Assembly: GCA_018857735.1 (NCBI GenBank)
Contig: JABMCL010000970.1
Coordinates: 5,001-69,000, forward strand
From: Alviniconcha marisindica
Taxonomy: Eukaryota > Mollusca > Gastropoda > Provannidae
DNA: 64,000 nt
Direction of reading: 5' to 3'
Part shown: positions 1-45,203 of the stretch, piece by piece
How the letters are laid out: each line of letters starts with the position of its first letter
How positions within the stretch are numbered: position 1 is the first letter of the stretch
The notes under the pieces: model-generated
Seen by the model: only the letters and a program-made list of their open reading frames with translations
The model's database searches: none
Told to the model about the DNA's origin: nothing
Translations under genes and position numbers: made by a program

Positions 1-139
1 GATTTTGGTCCGGTGACACAGCAAGTGCTGAAGTATAGAGAGGCAGACATGCTATGAGAGTACTGAGTTAGTTGTTTCTCGGATTTTAACGTTCCAACAG
101 AAATGTTACCAAACAACAGAGAGACGTAGACAGACGATT

Positions 140-2172
<2,033 letters not shown>

Positions 2173-2173
2173 T

Positions 2174-2801
2174 TAAGCCCGTACTTGACTGGGCGAATGT
2201 TTGTTCGCCGAACATACTTCGGACAGTTCGACGAACTATGATTCGTTTCTTAATTGAACTTTTAGTTCGTCGAACATGGTTCGGACAGCTCGACGAACTT
2301 TACTTCGTTCTCAACTGGCTTGTAATGAGATGCAAGCTTCGGCCCGAACTTGCGGCAGACGCGCAGCAGACAGCATGATCGAAAATGTAGGCTAAAGTCA
2401 AGTCAATATACTTTAATCATCCCTCACATGGTAATTCAGCCAACTACTATCTCATTCTGAGTCCCGAGACAAGGCCGCGCCTCCCACAAGTCAACAAATA
2501 TTAAAAAAGCGAGTGAAGAACCTAGCGACACCGTCATCCATTTTTATTTTTATTTCTTCCTCATCCACAGGAGAGCTCTGCTCTCAACCAGTCAGAGGCA
2601 ATGTTCGTCGAATAGGGCGAATGTTCCAAGAACATGTTGAGCGAAGCTTTTGGACCCCGAATATAGCTTCGTCGCAGTTCGACGAATACTCCCAACTAGG
2701 TTCGCGAAGCAAAAGTTCGCCCAATTAAGAACCAAATAGGTTCGCCGAATACTCCCAACTAGGTTCGCGAACAAACATTCGCCCAATTAAGAACGGGCTT
2801 A
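2174..2801. mobile_element. Non-autonomous inverted-repeat DNA element (MITE-like)
   Basis: The left end (2174-2213) and right end (2762-2801) are near-perfect inverted copies of about 40 bases, starting TAAGCCCG and ending CGGGCTTA and including GGGCGAATGTTTGTTCG. The interior carries further inverted GTTCGTCGAA / TTCGACGAAC motifs at 2220-2305 and 2600-2770, so the element is largely foldback. No transposase frame is present. Nested inside at about 2395-2455 is a copy of a dispersed repeat also seen near 9080 and 48664. A clear target-site duplication was not identified. Confidence 0.75.
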
Positions 2802-2867
2802 GACTTCTTCGGCAGTAGCTTGTGGCTGTGTGTGATACTGTTTGCTGAGACAGTAATTATGACTTAC

Positions 2868-8765
<5,898 letters not shown>

Positions 8766-9074
8766 CTAGTATTCTTCTACTTCTACGCCTTCCCCCTCCC
8801 ATCCCACCACCCCCTTCGCCTTCTTCTTTCAGTTTCGCTTTGTCTTACTCTACCTCCCCAGGAGTAGAATCGTTGTCCTCTTCCTTAATTCTCAGCGACA
8901 TCAGCAGCGTACGACCCCAATCAGAACGTCACAATCAATATTTCCTGCAAAAAGCCCGAAGACTTGCCAGCATGTTTGCCCCACAAACTAATAAAGCTCA
9001 GCAACCAAGCAAAAACACTGGTTGATTCTGAACAAAACCTTTATAGGGCACAATGGCGCATGTTCATGGATGAC

Positions 9075-9160
9075 GAGATCAAGTCAAGCAAAGTTGAGTC
9101 AAGCCAAGTCAAAGCACTTTAATCATCCCTCACAGGGCTCTTCAACTAAATTAGATTTAT
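9075..9160 (+). repeat. Dispersed repeat copy (family with TTAATCATCCCTCACA)
   Basis: Runs of AAGTCAAGTCAA are followed by CTTTAATCATCCCTCACAGG. The same block recurs at about 2395-2455 and 48660-48720, in the same orientation. It probably derives from a short interspersed element, since no coding capacity is seen. Confidence 0.7.
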
Positions 9161-10645
9161 TAGCTCCAATCAAATTAGACAATTAATTACAATCAACTGA
9201 ACGCCGAATCAGACTCGTACCATCGTACACTCGTACCACATGGCGGTCAGACTGACAGTTATGAGCAGAGAGGTGGAGCTCGATCATTAGAGTCAGCGCG
9301 AAACCCTCAAAAAGTCCAAAGCTAGTAGATACAATATCAGGTGAAAGGGAGAGGTGGAGCTCGAACATCATCATCGTCATTTTGTACCAGAGGCAGCACA
9401 AGCTATCCGCTGTTTGAAGCAGTCGAGCATTAAAACATTAAACATTTGACCAAAGACTACACGGTTTTATAAGTCATAAATTATAGACTTTGACTTCAAA
9501 AAAAGAGAAGAGTAAAAACTGTCAGACGGCTTATAAAAAAAATCATTCGAATAAAAACATTTCTCATTAAATTTGTACAATTGCATGGTCCGATATTGAT
9601 TTTTACAGTTAAGTCCCTGCTGTTAGCTCTGATCATTTAGGTTGGTGCTATTGTTATGTCTCTCTCTTCCATTATCAGAGTCCACCTTGTGATGGTTCTG
9701 TTATTATTATTATATTATCTGATGTTCTGTCTTCCATCAGCATGATCTTTGTTGTTCATACCCCGCCGTGAAGTATCACAGACAGAGAAATAATTATAAT
9801 TAAAGATCATATCTATTGAGAATACAAAACATCTCGACCCTTTTTTCGTTTTATCTTTAATTGTTTTTACACTGCCTCCAGCAAAATTGTTTCTCTATGG
9901 AATGAATCTTGGGCGAGATATGCGCGGATAATTCAGAAGGACAAGAAATCATGTTAATAAAAAGAGAACAAAGCAACAAGACAAGCATTTTGCGGTGTCA
10001 ATCAACCCATTCAAGCCCAGCGACAGATTATTCAGTCAGGCACGGTGTGTGTGCTTCCATTTTTGTTTTACTGCTTGTTTGCTGTTGTATTTGGATGGGT
10101 GGGGGGAGGGTTGGGGGGGGGGGGGGGGGGGGAGTTATGATAAAGATGTCGCTTGAAAGATACTGGAATATAAACTGCTGAAAATAGATCGCTTTTGTGG
10201 ATCGCTCTACTTGCATATTACAGGAGGTTGATTTAAAAACAAAACAAAATTCTCTCTCAGAACCTTGCACAGTTTAACTTTTCCTCCTTGGCTTTGAAAG
10301 AGTTAAGGATGAGCAGAGTAAAGAACGTGCACTCACTCCACTTGCCGCCACCTCTGCCTCTATTATGGCCCAGTCCACAGGTGAGTACTGTTCGATTTGC
10401 TTTTCTTTCTGAAGAAGAAACAAGATGAACCTTCGTTATCAATATCAACATAATCATCAACGTCTTCTTCAATATCATCGCCATTTTTATAATCATAATT
10501 GTAATCTGTCTCGCCCTGATAATGTACATTTATCATGCTCTCATCAACGCCCTGAGCGCTCACGTGATACATATTAACCTAAATATGATATTCTATACAC
10601 ATGTAGAGCATAGTCCTACCAAAACAATTTACATAAAGTATTATA

Positions 10646-11093
<448 letters not shown>

Positions 11094-11203
11094 TACAATG
11101 ACTGTAGCAGAAACTGGTTACTGATATTAGTTAGGATGGAAATACTGTGAGAAGAAGAAGGTTTTCAGTTTGGCTTTATAAGATGACCGGGTTGAGCAGT
11201 GTC

Positions 11204-11250
11204 TATAACCGTAATGGTTGACTGGGCGTAAAACACCAAGCTACTACTAC
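11204..11250 (+). mobile_element. Short interspersed repeat tail
   Basis: AACCGTAATGGTTGACTGGG followed by CGTAAAACACCAAG and a TAC microsatellite. Similar tails occur at about 15428-15475 and 15990-16030, and inverted at about 20750-20785. A shared 3' end with a simple-repeat terminus is typical of SINEs, but the head is not recognisable here. Confidence 0.6.
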
Positions 11251-11480
11251 TTCGTAATCTGTCAACGGTATCGACATCGTCGTTGACTTAATAGTGTCAT
11301 TCACTGGGAAGTGAAACAGCTGCATGTCAAAGTAACAGACAGAAATATGTGAGTCACCTGCGCAATTATTTCCTCTATCCCATATGGCAGAGAAGCAAGT
11401 AGCCTGACTGTCTGTCTGTCCGTCTCCACCTCCCTCATCTCTGTCTCCCCACCCCTTTATTTGGCTTGCTCTGTATCTCC

Positions 11481-11485
<5 letters not shown>

Positions 11486-11517
<32 letters not shown>

Positions 11518-11639
11518 ACCCCACACCTTTCTATTATTTCTCTTTGTCTGTCTCCCTCTCTCAGTCTCTGTTTGTATGCATCGTCTGTCTCTCCCCCACC
11601 CCTCCCCCAATCTCTCTATTTTTCTGTCAGTCTCTGTCA

Positions 11640-11684
<45 letters not shown>

Positions 11685-11690
11685 CCCCTC
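11486..11690. repeat. Poly-C run and (TCTG)n tract
   Basis: About 32 consecutive C at 11486-11517, then pyrimidine-rich DNA and (TCTG)n at about 11636-11682. The orientation is C/T-rich on the plus strand. Confidence 0.9.
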
Positions 11691-12019
11691 TCAGTCTCAA
11701 TCTGTCATACAGTCTGTCTCTCTCCTCAGCGTTCAGCCATAGCTGCAACATCTGCGAAAAAGCCTTGTTCAAATTTCATTCATACTGTATGTTCTATATA
11801 AACAGAGCCCGCACAATGGGCCTAACAATAACAATATACGTTATTCATCCCAGCGGGAAATTAAAGCTGTCGTTCGATCTTATACATCAACGCACAACGA
11901 ACAACTGAACTGCACATATCTCAGTAATTAAAAAGTCATGAAACACGTACACACTCTTAGACATACACCCCCTTTCTCTCAGTATGCATACACTAAAGGA
12001 ATGATCTGATACTAATGCC

Positions 12020-12150
12020 TAGCAAACCTGAGTGAGATACGCGAAGTCTGCAACACGCGTTGTGTAAGTTTTGTCGTAGCCAGCGAGTCTTGACGACAAA
12101 ACATACACAACAAGTGTTTCATATCTCGCGGTAACCCACGAAGAAAACCC
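12020..12150. mobile_element. Hairpin-forming repeat
   Basis: Arms carry GAGATACGCGAA / CATATCTCGCGG and TGTGTAAGTTTTGTCGT / GACGACAAAACATACACA around the loop AGCCAGCGAGTCTT. The inner arm and loop recur at 43262-43310 inside amylase-like gene 1, so this is a small dispersed foldback element. Confidence 0.6.
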
Positions 12151-13091
12151 ATTGAGTGAGCTATTTATTACGCATACATACAGGTATCATCCTGGTATGG
12201 ATCCAGCGTTGAACGTGAAACAACAACAAAACTTTCAGTCTTCGGTGACAACCTAATTTGTACGCTGTGCAGCTGAATGTGCACGACAAGGATTTTCAGT
12301 GCATTCACCATCAGATGTATCTAGTGTCTTGTCATTTAAATGACTCAGACATAAGAGACGAAGAACACACTTTTGGTAGCAGCGTGTGCAAAAAGCGAAG
12401 GAAACAGAACTCAAGATCATAGTTCTGTGCGATGTATCCGTGGGCCTACTGACGAACAACGACTCGAGAAGCCGGCCAACAACACATGATATGCAATCGA
12501 ACAGCAAAAACATCTGAAACAGTAGTCTTGTAACAAAGCCTATGCTAATATTCATTAATCTCCAGATGATTTAAGCTGCTTTGGTTTGCGTATCTATTCA
12601 ATTTTGAAAGTGCAGTGGAACTTATCTCCGTTTGAAGGAGTGTGAAATTCACAGACGATTCAAGTCGAGCGGGCAAAGCTTGTCACGTGACAATCCCAGC
12701 AGACGACAAGGCGCACGAGACTGACCGGTAGGCTTACGTCGGAGTGGCAGTCGAAGTTGTGTCTGCGTGTTATTTGAACGTGTGGAAACGGCATGACTTG
12801 GATACGGGGCGGAATGAACGCTGCGCTGTTTCCAAAAAGCATAATGTGGGTTGGTACAATTTTGTTGACACCGGAATTTTTACACGACTGAGTTGACATG
12901 TGTGAGCGCTTGCGTCTCGTTTCATCAGTGATATTTTCCCAACAGCCTTACTCTGTCTGCGCTAGTTCTCTTCGTCTTTCACAGAGTGCTCGTGCCGTCG
13001 TTTCATACCTCATCAAAACAAACTTTTAATAGGCATACTTAATGGCCCTCTTATACTTATCTCTAGTATGTAGGTTATTTTTCCTCGACTG

Positions 13092-13405
13092 CTTGTACTC
13101 AGTACTTCCAGAACAAATCGAGCATTCGAACTTCTCCTTTGCTGACAGTGCAGTGGTCTTTGCATTCTTACACCCATCGTCTGTCTTAATAATGCGTTGG
13201 GAACCACAAACATTATTGTTTAATATCTGTGGTTGGAAACTCAACTTGACCCACGCTTCAGCCAATCACGTATTAACAAAGTTGTATCGATATGTGATTC
13301 AGCTAATAATGTGCCCCTAAAATATGTATCCAACATGTGGTATATTACTTGTTCTTTATCACTACTTGCTGACCAGTGTAATATACCGTAAGATAATCAA
13401 CAATC
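13092..13405 (+). repeat. Diverged duplicate of 1441-1735
   Basis: Shared blocks in the same order include TTCCAGAACAA, GTGGTC, ATTCTTACA, GCTTCAGCCAATCAC, ATCCAACATGTG and ACTTGTTCTTTAT. The copies differ by many substitutions and small indels over about 300 bases. It may be an old transposon or a segmental copy. No reading frame is conserved. Confidence 0.7.
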
Positions 13406-13690
13406 AGTCAAGTAAACAACAATAAATAACAATATATGAAATAAATAAATGCAACCTCTTCTAAAGTTTTTTGTTTAAATATTTTGTATAGTTGTTGTTT
13501 TGTTTAAAAAAAATAAAAATAACTATTTTGATGAAGATGAGATCAAGAAGGGGAAACGGAACGTCGGAATTTCGCCCCCACTGGCGGCTTTGTCGGGGAC
13601 TACGCGGGGATATGAAAAATAATATTTGTGGTGATTGTGAATGAATATGGAATGACGCCCGGATATATACATACATGCGTATATATAATA

Positions 13691-13738
<48 letters not shown>

Positions 13739-13792
13739 AGGCGTTGCTCCTGTCGCACGAGACACCTGATAGTTGTACTAGATATGACTGAC

Positions 13793-13915
13793 CTTTCTCT
13801 CTTGGCCATGTTTGTGGACACTGCTGACCGCTCCATGACTTGTGACCACTATCACCTGTCCTTCCTCCGTCTCTGAGACAGAACCTGTGCCAGAGACAGC
13901 CGCCGACCGCATCAC
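13793..13915 (-). other. Candidate minus-strand exon
   Basis: A 123-nt interval lies between acceptor-like TGAAATGCAG and donor-like GTCAGT, open in more than one frame. It abuts a 44-bp array that repeats the acceptor motif, as at the supported exons of this window. The phase could be made to fit the astacin propeptide exon at 8765, but the protein is not recognisable, so it stays a candidate. Confidence 0.25.
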
Positions 13916-14215
13916 CTGCATTTCAATCATAATGTGCATGGCATGAATCAGTAGCATCCTTGCATTTCCATCGCAATGTGCATGGCAAGAAACATTAGCA
14001 CTCTGCATTTCCATCACAGTGTGCATGACAGGAATCATTAGCATTCTGCATTTACATCGCAGTGTGCATGACAAGTGTCACTAGCATTCTGCATTTCCAT
14101 CACAATGTGCATAGCAAGAAACACTAGCACCCCACATTTCATCATAATATGCATGACAAGTATTACTATTACCCTGCTTTTCATTATAATGTGCATGACA
14201 AGAATTACTAGAAGC
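13916..14215. repeat. ~44-bp minisatellite, about 7 copies
   Basis: Unit roughly TCTGCATTTCCATCACAATG plus TGCATGACAAGAATCATTAGCA. On the minus strand every copy contains GATGGAAATGCAG, an acceptor-like motif matching the edge of the candidate exon at 13915. Copies further right are more diverged. Confidence 0.8.
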
Positions 14216-14644
14216 CTCTGCAAAACTGGATATAAAGCGGTTTGCCAACTTATGGAAGCCCGGTCCTGAAATCGAACTGAAGTTGAAAAACGATACTTTT
14301 GTTTGGTTTGTAGAGAGGTGCACATTCCCAAATATGGACATTATTGCGTCCAAGAAATGATTTCTGTCAAGGAAGTTTGAAACTTTTGAAAAGTGTCGTT
14401 ATTTTTGGTATTGTCTGCTCTACAGGACACTTTCCGGTTTCCTGGGACATTATATAGTTCAGTGTAAACTTCTGCAGCTGTTTTGGCAGTGGGGACTATT
14501 TTCATGATCAGAGGTCAACATTTGGCATTAAGCTTTGAGCATGGTGTTCACAGTAACGTTTGGAGCGCTCTACAAATTGACAGTCTACATCATCAAGTTC
14601 TGCTCTGTCTGTGTGTCTGTGTGTCTGTGTGTCTGTGTGTGTGT

Positions 14645-14647
<3 letters not shown>

Positions 14648-14743
<96 letters not shown>

Positions 14744-14757
14744 GCCGCACGCATGCA

Positions 14758-14789
<32 letters not shown>

Positions 14790-14816
14790 CACAAAACACT
14801 CATACACACACACACA

Positions 14817-14904
<88 letters not shown>

Positions 14905-15008
14905 ACAACACCACGCACCGCACGCACGACCACACACACACCACACACAACACGCACGACACACGTACACACACACACACAACCATACACACACACACAC
15001 ACACACAC

Positions 15009-15079
<71 letters not shown>

Positions 15080-15113
15080 CACACACAACACACACCCCAC
15101 ACACACACACACA

Positions 15114-15184
<71 letters not shown>
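14648..15184. repeat. Compound (CT)n then (GCAC)n/(CA)n tract
   Basis: (CT)n at 14648-14740, GCAC repeats at 14752-14777, then CA repeats with ACC, GCAC and AAC interruptions to 15184. Not coding. Confidence 0.95.
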
Positions 15185-18260
<3,076 letters not shown>

Positions 18261-18534
18261 GGAATGAAAAGATTTAAATGTCAACAAAACATTAACATTA
18301 CATTTAAACACAGCCAATACGGCAAGACCGATGACCAGCCCGATAACCACAAAACACGCGGAACTCAAATGCAGGAAAAAGACCCCTGGGAATTGCAAGA
18401 TCGCAGCATTTTCACACAGAACACTAATTACGTCTAAGTATCACTGCGTCATTTGATGCTGTCTTCCGACATACCGTGCTCTAGAGTAACGCTGGGTGGC
18501 TGGGTGTGTGCGGGTGCATGTACGTGCGCGTGTG

Positions 18535-18900
<366 letters not shown>

Positions 18901-20052
18901 GTGCGGGAGCGCGCGAGTTATTTTGTTTTAACTATGTTTTTATTCTTTGCTCTGAAATGCTATGTACTCAAATTTAGAGAAACAACGCATAGAAAAATAC
19001 AATATTGTTATTATGATTATTATTATTACAAGAATAATGATCCGATATAGGACTGGACAGACTAGACTTCCTTTCAGATAGCAAAGATAAGACCAAAGGT
19101 CAAATCTACAGCAGACGTGAAAGGCCATGTGACATGGATGACCCCAATGTGACCAGCAGATAGACGATGAGAGGGCTAGGTCAAGTAGCCACCGCAATGG
19201 CTACATCCGCTTTTTTCTTCTGCTCGGGCATTTCATGTAAGTATAAGGCTAGCTCCGCTTCAAGTGGAAATGTTCTAACAGTTACATTTTAGCCAGCATA
19301 AGCCCTATAAAATCACGCTGCCCATTTAACGTTAAGGGCATGGGCGAAGACAGAGCGAAGTCCCTCCTATCACGGGCATTGGGACTACTGCATAAATGTC
19401 TACTTGCTCGCGTGGCGCTTGTGGTGAAGGCCAGCTGAACAGATCAAAACAAAACACTTGCAGCAGCACAGTTGTTGATGCAGGGTAAAAGATTCTTTGG
19501 CCTTTGACTTTACCCAAGTTAAGAAGGTGCTTCCCAGACGCAGCAAATACTTGAATTTATCTAACAAAGGTCTTTGTCTCAATATTCTGATGGAAAATCA
19601 TAAACCTTTCTTTCTTTCTGTTCATTTTCTTTAAGTTCTATTTCATTATCATCATAGCCTGTCTAAGAGACCATACGAGGCCTAGTGGACACTAAAAGCC
19701 GTTTGTCTGTGTATATTTCATCATAGAAATGATTGATGTTGGTACGCGTTTAATTTGGTTGTTGTTGTTGTGCTTTTTTATATTCGAAATAATAATCCTT
19801 TCGCTAAAACTGTCGTTACAAATCCAATGTTGACCAGACAGTAAATCTTACCGAGTTTCATCACGGTTAGTCTGTGGGTCTCTTGAGGTTTCATTAGTTA
19901 CATGGTCATCAACAGACAAATGCAAGCAGGAACAGGCACGTACATAATAATGCGCACACATATATGAACTCCCAGGAAAGATGATAATCACGAAGATCAT
20001 TGCGTGTTAATCCCTCTGACCTTGAACATTATTCTTTTGAAACTATGGTGGT

Positions 20053-20200
<148 letters not shown>

Positions 20201-20292
20201 CTTAAACTGCAGGTGAAATTGTACCAGTACGTATATATATGCATGTAACCAGCCATACACCATGAGTAATTGTATGCTGTGATTGCGTGCAG

Positions 20293-31589
<11,297 letters not shown>

Positions 31590-31750
31590 AGCATAAGATC
31601 AGCTGCTAAAACGAGACAGATTGTTTCTACCAAATCGAGTTTTTCAGAATTATATTTTTGCTCTTATTGACCTTAGATGCGTGCGTTTTCGCTAAGACTG
31701 ATGTTTACTCATTTATGATTGTTTGCTTTGCTTTGGTTTTCGGATTTCAG

Positions 31751-31756
31751 AATAAA
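31751..31756 (+). terminator. Polyadenylation signal of the modular gene
   Basis: AATAAA about 160 bases after the TGA stop at 31587-31589. It is the first canonical hexamer downstream. Confidence 0.6.
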
Positions 31757-32034
31757 ATATGCGAAAAGCAAACTATTATTATACAAAGTGATCAAATTAA
31801 TAGCTAGAGAACCAGAGAGCTATGCGCGCGCTAGTTCATTAAGCGGGCGCGCGCGCGCATGTGTTTGAGCGTTCATGTGTTTGTGTATTATGCACGCGCG
31901 CGAAAGAGAAACTGTTCTGACTGATCACACCGATTCAAAGGTACATTAATATCAATGAAAACGACTGGTTTTGGTCAGATTCTAATTTATCCCCTTCCTG
32001 TTACGTCCGATCTCATACCTGCTGTTTGTTAATT

Positions 32035-32115
32035 TTTCCTTCTCTTCAAAAGAGAGGTGCCAGTGGCGAGCCTGACACGCCCGAAACGTCCCTGGTTCGA
32101 TCCGGGCTCGCGGCG
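32035..32115 (+). mobile_element. tRNA-derived SINE head
   Basis: AGTGGCGAGCCTGACACGCC resembles a degenerate A box region, and CTGGTTCGATCCGGG is a strong B box. The sequence cannot fold as a functional tRNA. The element probably continues into the flanking unique-looking DNA. Confidence 0.55.
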
Positions 32116-32138
32116 CATGCACAGTTGAAAGTTTCTGG

Positions 32139-32300
32139 TGGAATATTGGTCACATATTTCTCAATGGACTCTGTTACCCCCAGTAAACTTGTGGAATATT
32201 GGCCAAATATTTCTCTCTCGACTCTATTACCCCCAGTTATATAGTGGAATATTGGCCAAATATTTCTATGTGGACTCTGTAACCTCCAGTTAACGTAGCT
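32139..32300. repeat. ~53-bp tandem repeat, 3 copies
   Basis: Unit GTGGAATATTGGCCAAATAT, then TTCTC and GACTCTGTTACCCCCAGT. The copies start at about 32139, 32191 and 32245 and differ at a few positions. Confidence 0.8.
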
Positions 32301-33823
32301 TTAAATGATGATGTGCTGGGGAAGTCATACCTGTGAGATACACCGGCGTCATGGGTAGGATAAGTGTGACCTTCGTCGGCCCACATCCGTTTGCACTGAA
32401 GAAACCAGGTTTAAGCACAGTACAGGGTCTTATGAGCTCTCGAGCCTTATGAGCTCTCGAGGTTCGTGGAAAACTCCTTTGGAGTTAGGTTGAACAATGC
32501 AGTGAATTAGCTCTAATTCAATATTATTGAGTTAAATGTGTATTTATTTTGCACAAATGCATACAAGGTTAAATTATTGCATCTCACAATGGCATGATTT
32601 GCTTCATCTGATCCAACTCATTTCACTTCATTCCATTTCACGATAGTTCGGTTAATAGCTGCCACAGCAGAAGTTTAAAGCGCCAGTACAGGCACTACCA
32701 ATCCTATAGCAAAAATCAGTACCAGCGTTTCCCCACGGGCATTTCCAGTCATAATGCATCTTCTGTAATAATTTCTAAGTTGCATGATGTGTCGAAATGC
32801 CAAAATAATAAAACAATATCAAAACAGTCATATTCGTAAATCCCAGCAGCAAAAGTGTAGAAGTAGGATATAACTATCAAGTGCTAATTCTACTGGTAAC
32901 TAAATATTGTCCCCCACCTTACGTGAAATGAAAATCGCTCAATGATAAAATTTAATCACTTCAAAGTGTGTCTTGTTTTCTGGTTAGAAATTTCTCTACG
33001 ATTATAAAAACAATTGCTATTAGAACTGAGCACCCTAGTAGTGACACTAGTTTCAATTTGTGAAACGGCTGAAGAAATTGTATCGCTCTTCGTGATTCTG
33101 TCGGAGACCGCGTAGCTTTAAAGAGACAGGCCTCGATCCCTCTTCCCGACTTCCTCAAATTTCGGTTATTTCGTCAGTACCTCTTCGAGACAATACGGCG
33201 TTAATCACGTCTTTTTGGAACAAAACACCTTATTCAATAACAATCTGATTTTGCCCAGCTGTTACAAAAGCTCCGTTGGTTCGGTTTATTCAGGAGTGGA
33301 AACGTACCTCAGTTGATTACCTCTTCAATGTTTACTCAACGTTTTTGAACAAATACAGTCAGGAGTCAGCTGTTCCAACAAGCTGACTTCAGCTTGGTAA
33401 CTCAACACATTTAAGCCGTTTGCATCCAAATATTGAAAGACTGCTGACGGTTGAAACCAAACATTGACACTGGTTTTAAAAACCACGCAGCCTGTGTTGC
33501 GAGTACTTGAAGGCTGCACACTGTAGGTCAAGTTCAGTGTGTGATGGTGGTATTGTATATTACTCAGTATGTTTTTCTTCAAGTAAAATAACATCAGCCG
33601 AACGATAATTTCTTTTCGATGACTTAACTTTCTCTGGTTTGTTATCGTTTCAATGTATTCATTTAGAAAGCTGGTGCAAAAATAGCGTGTTTTTGTTATG
33701 GTTATTGTCAAATTGTTGTTGCTGCTGTTGTTGTTGTTATTTGGATGCTTTTATTGTTATTGTTGTTGGTAATTGTTTGCTTTGTTTCGTTTCGTTTTAA
33801 TTGTTGTTGTCGTTCAGTTTGTG

Positions 33824-34003
<180 letters not shown>

Positions 34004-35658
34004 ATTTTTTGTTTGTTTTTGATTTGTTGTTGTTGTTGTTGTTACTTGCCTTGGTGTTAAGTTGTTGTTTTTAGTTGAGTTTCTTAATTTGTTTTTGTTG
34101 TTGTTGGGGGGGGGGGGGGGGTCTTCTTTTGGTAGCTTGGTTTTGTTTTGTTTGTTTATTGGGATATAAATCTAGTTATCAGCGAGAAAACGATTAGGTC
34201 TAATATTATTACTTCAAACTTAATTTCTACAATTACGCAGCTACTTCGCATAAACAATTGTTATTGCATTGACTGTGGAAGTAACAAATAACCCCAACGC
34301 AAAGAAGTGCGGCAAAAGTGGAAACGCAAGAGAGGGGATCTGCAAGCAAGCAAGCAAGCATCTAAGAAACAACCAACCCGGTAACAAAGAGAAAAGCTAG
34401 CTTTGTTTTTTGTCAACGTATTGTATTAATGACAAAAGTAGTGGCAGCAACAACCTTTTATCCTCACGATATTGATGATGATAGTTACGGTGATTATTCT
34501 TACGCTACTGATCAGACTAATTCCATTTCTCGTAGTGTATCGGAGCTATATGTGAGATGCGCATGCCCGGAAATACCATACCACGTGTACTTGGCGGCCA
34601 AGACTACGTGTATCACATATCACTCCACTCCTTCAAACTAACATCATGGAATTCTAGGCAAACAAAAATTCTACACAAACATCATCATACTTGTGTGTGT
34701 AGGTACTCGTTTATGTCTTTAATTATCATGACATTTATTCGCAGGGAGCAGATTATTCTTTCTTTCCTCATGAAATTGTGAGCACTGCCTATCAAAAACG
34801 TTTTCAAAAACATCTTATTCAGGTTAACATCGTGCTAAAGTTGAATCAACATGTAAACGAAGGATTGTTTCGCGCACAGTTTCTCTTTCCTTGTCTTTTC
34901 GGTTGGTCTCTGCGTACATCCACGCCAAGAGACCATTTGAAAAGAACATGAAGAGCAATACTTAGCAATGAGGCAGCGGTCACTCTCGGGAAGGAAAGCG
35001 GTACTAAACATCAGAAATGTAATGGGAGTCATGACAGTATGACTTTATTATGACTTTATGATGTCTGTATATATTTGAATGCTTTTCTTTATCTAGGTGT
35101 ACAACGTATACATCTGCATGATTAAAATTTTATACAGAAACTGCAAACGATAAAGAAGGTGCCACCTACTGAACAGACATGTGAGAGGCCCTTGTTGATT
35201 AAAATCGAAGCGGAACGATTCTTTAATTGCCCAGGAAAAGTTTTGAAGAAATTATTTACGCACGCATAGCAAATTGTTTGCTTCGATAAGTGTATAATTA
35301 AATTTACACTGAGGGTTGTTTCGGCATAGTACTGTTTTGTTGCTGTTTGCTTTCCTCGGCAACCACAATTCCCCGCAAGGATCTACTTCCGACTTAGTAC
35401 AAAACAAAACCGATTTGCAACCGCTAGTGCAGTGCAAAAGCTCTATTAAAATATACACACATAAATGGGTGCTTGCATCTTTAAGCACAGCTGATGACGC
35501 GCGCGAGCACGCAACCAGAATTCGTTTTGTTTGATAAGTCGTTTGCAACCAGAGCTTAGATTTATTCAGTAACACAAGCAGGCTAGCCTTAACGTAGATC
35601 TATGCCGATGTAGGATGACAATATAATGTTGACCTGGTAAGGTGCCGAGACTCAGGGG

Positions 35659-35665
35659 TATAAAA
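35659..35665 (+). promoter_or_regulatory. TATA box of amylase-like gene 1
   Basis: TATAAAA sits inside the palindrome GGGGTATAAAACCCC, 80 bases before the start codon at 35745. A transcription start around 35690 is inferred from the spacing. No comparable TATA box was seen before gene 2. Confidence 0.7.
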
Positions 35666-35744
35666 CCCCGGGCTGGTGAATTATTGTGATCAGATGCTAC
35701 GTCAGACTTCAAGGCGCCAGTGGCACTTTTGTGGATGTCCCGCC

Positions 35745-44528
<8,784 letters not shown>

Positions 44529-44943
44529 ATCGGTTTCGCGACTCGTCACAGTAAACCGGATTTGGGTCTTTGCCTGCAGCCACGGTAAATCGAACTCGAC
44601 CGAGTCAATGAATTGTGTATTTCGACGGCAACGATTAACGGAGGAACCGGAAATTCAAATACGACGTTCAAGGTCATACACTCAGCTATTTGAGTACTTG
44701 ACCACAAAAAAAAAAAAACTATATGAAACCCTGTCGGCTGCATGTAGTGAAGACTCCATCACAAAAGTCAAAACTGTATTCCGAAGATAAAGCTATGAAA
44801 GACGTTTATATACCGTTTAACTAGCTGTATATGACGCTGTTTTTAGTAGGACGTGAGCTGAGTTGTACTTGTGGTTCCAATTCTTCTGCTGTACTGATAG
44901 TATTATTGGCTTTTGACCAGTTGGAAAGTCTGCAGAGGGAGAA

Positions 44944-44949
44944 AATAAA
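44944..44949 (+). terminator. Polyadenylation signal of amylase-like gene 1
   Basis: AATAAA 416 bases after the TAA stop at 44526-44528. It is the first canonical hexamer seen downstream. Confidence 0.6.
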
Positions 44950-45148
44950 CCCATCCAGACGTGCTTAAGTTCAGTGTTTTATATTACTCGTTCTACTTCT
45001 ATATAGTTTCATGGATGTGTTTCAGACCTACTCTCCCCCTCCCTCCCTCCCCCTCCCCCTCTCTCTCTCTCTCACACACACACACATATACACGCATACA
45101 CACACGCGCGCGCGCGCACACACGCACGCACGCACACACACACGCACA

Positions 45149-45203
<55 letters not shown>

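Noticed and set aside
10322..10390. Possible exon with AG...GTGAGT borders on either strand
   Set aside because: Short, no recognisable protein, and no phase partner among the astacin exons.
33325..33711. 128-codon minus-strand open frame
   Set aside because: No recognisable motif, no splice sites or signal sequence, and A/T-rich composition like its non-coding surroundings.
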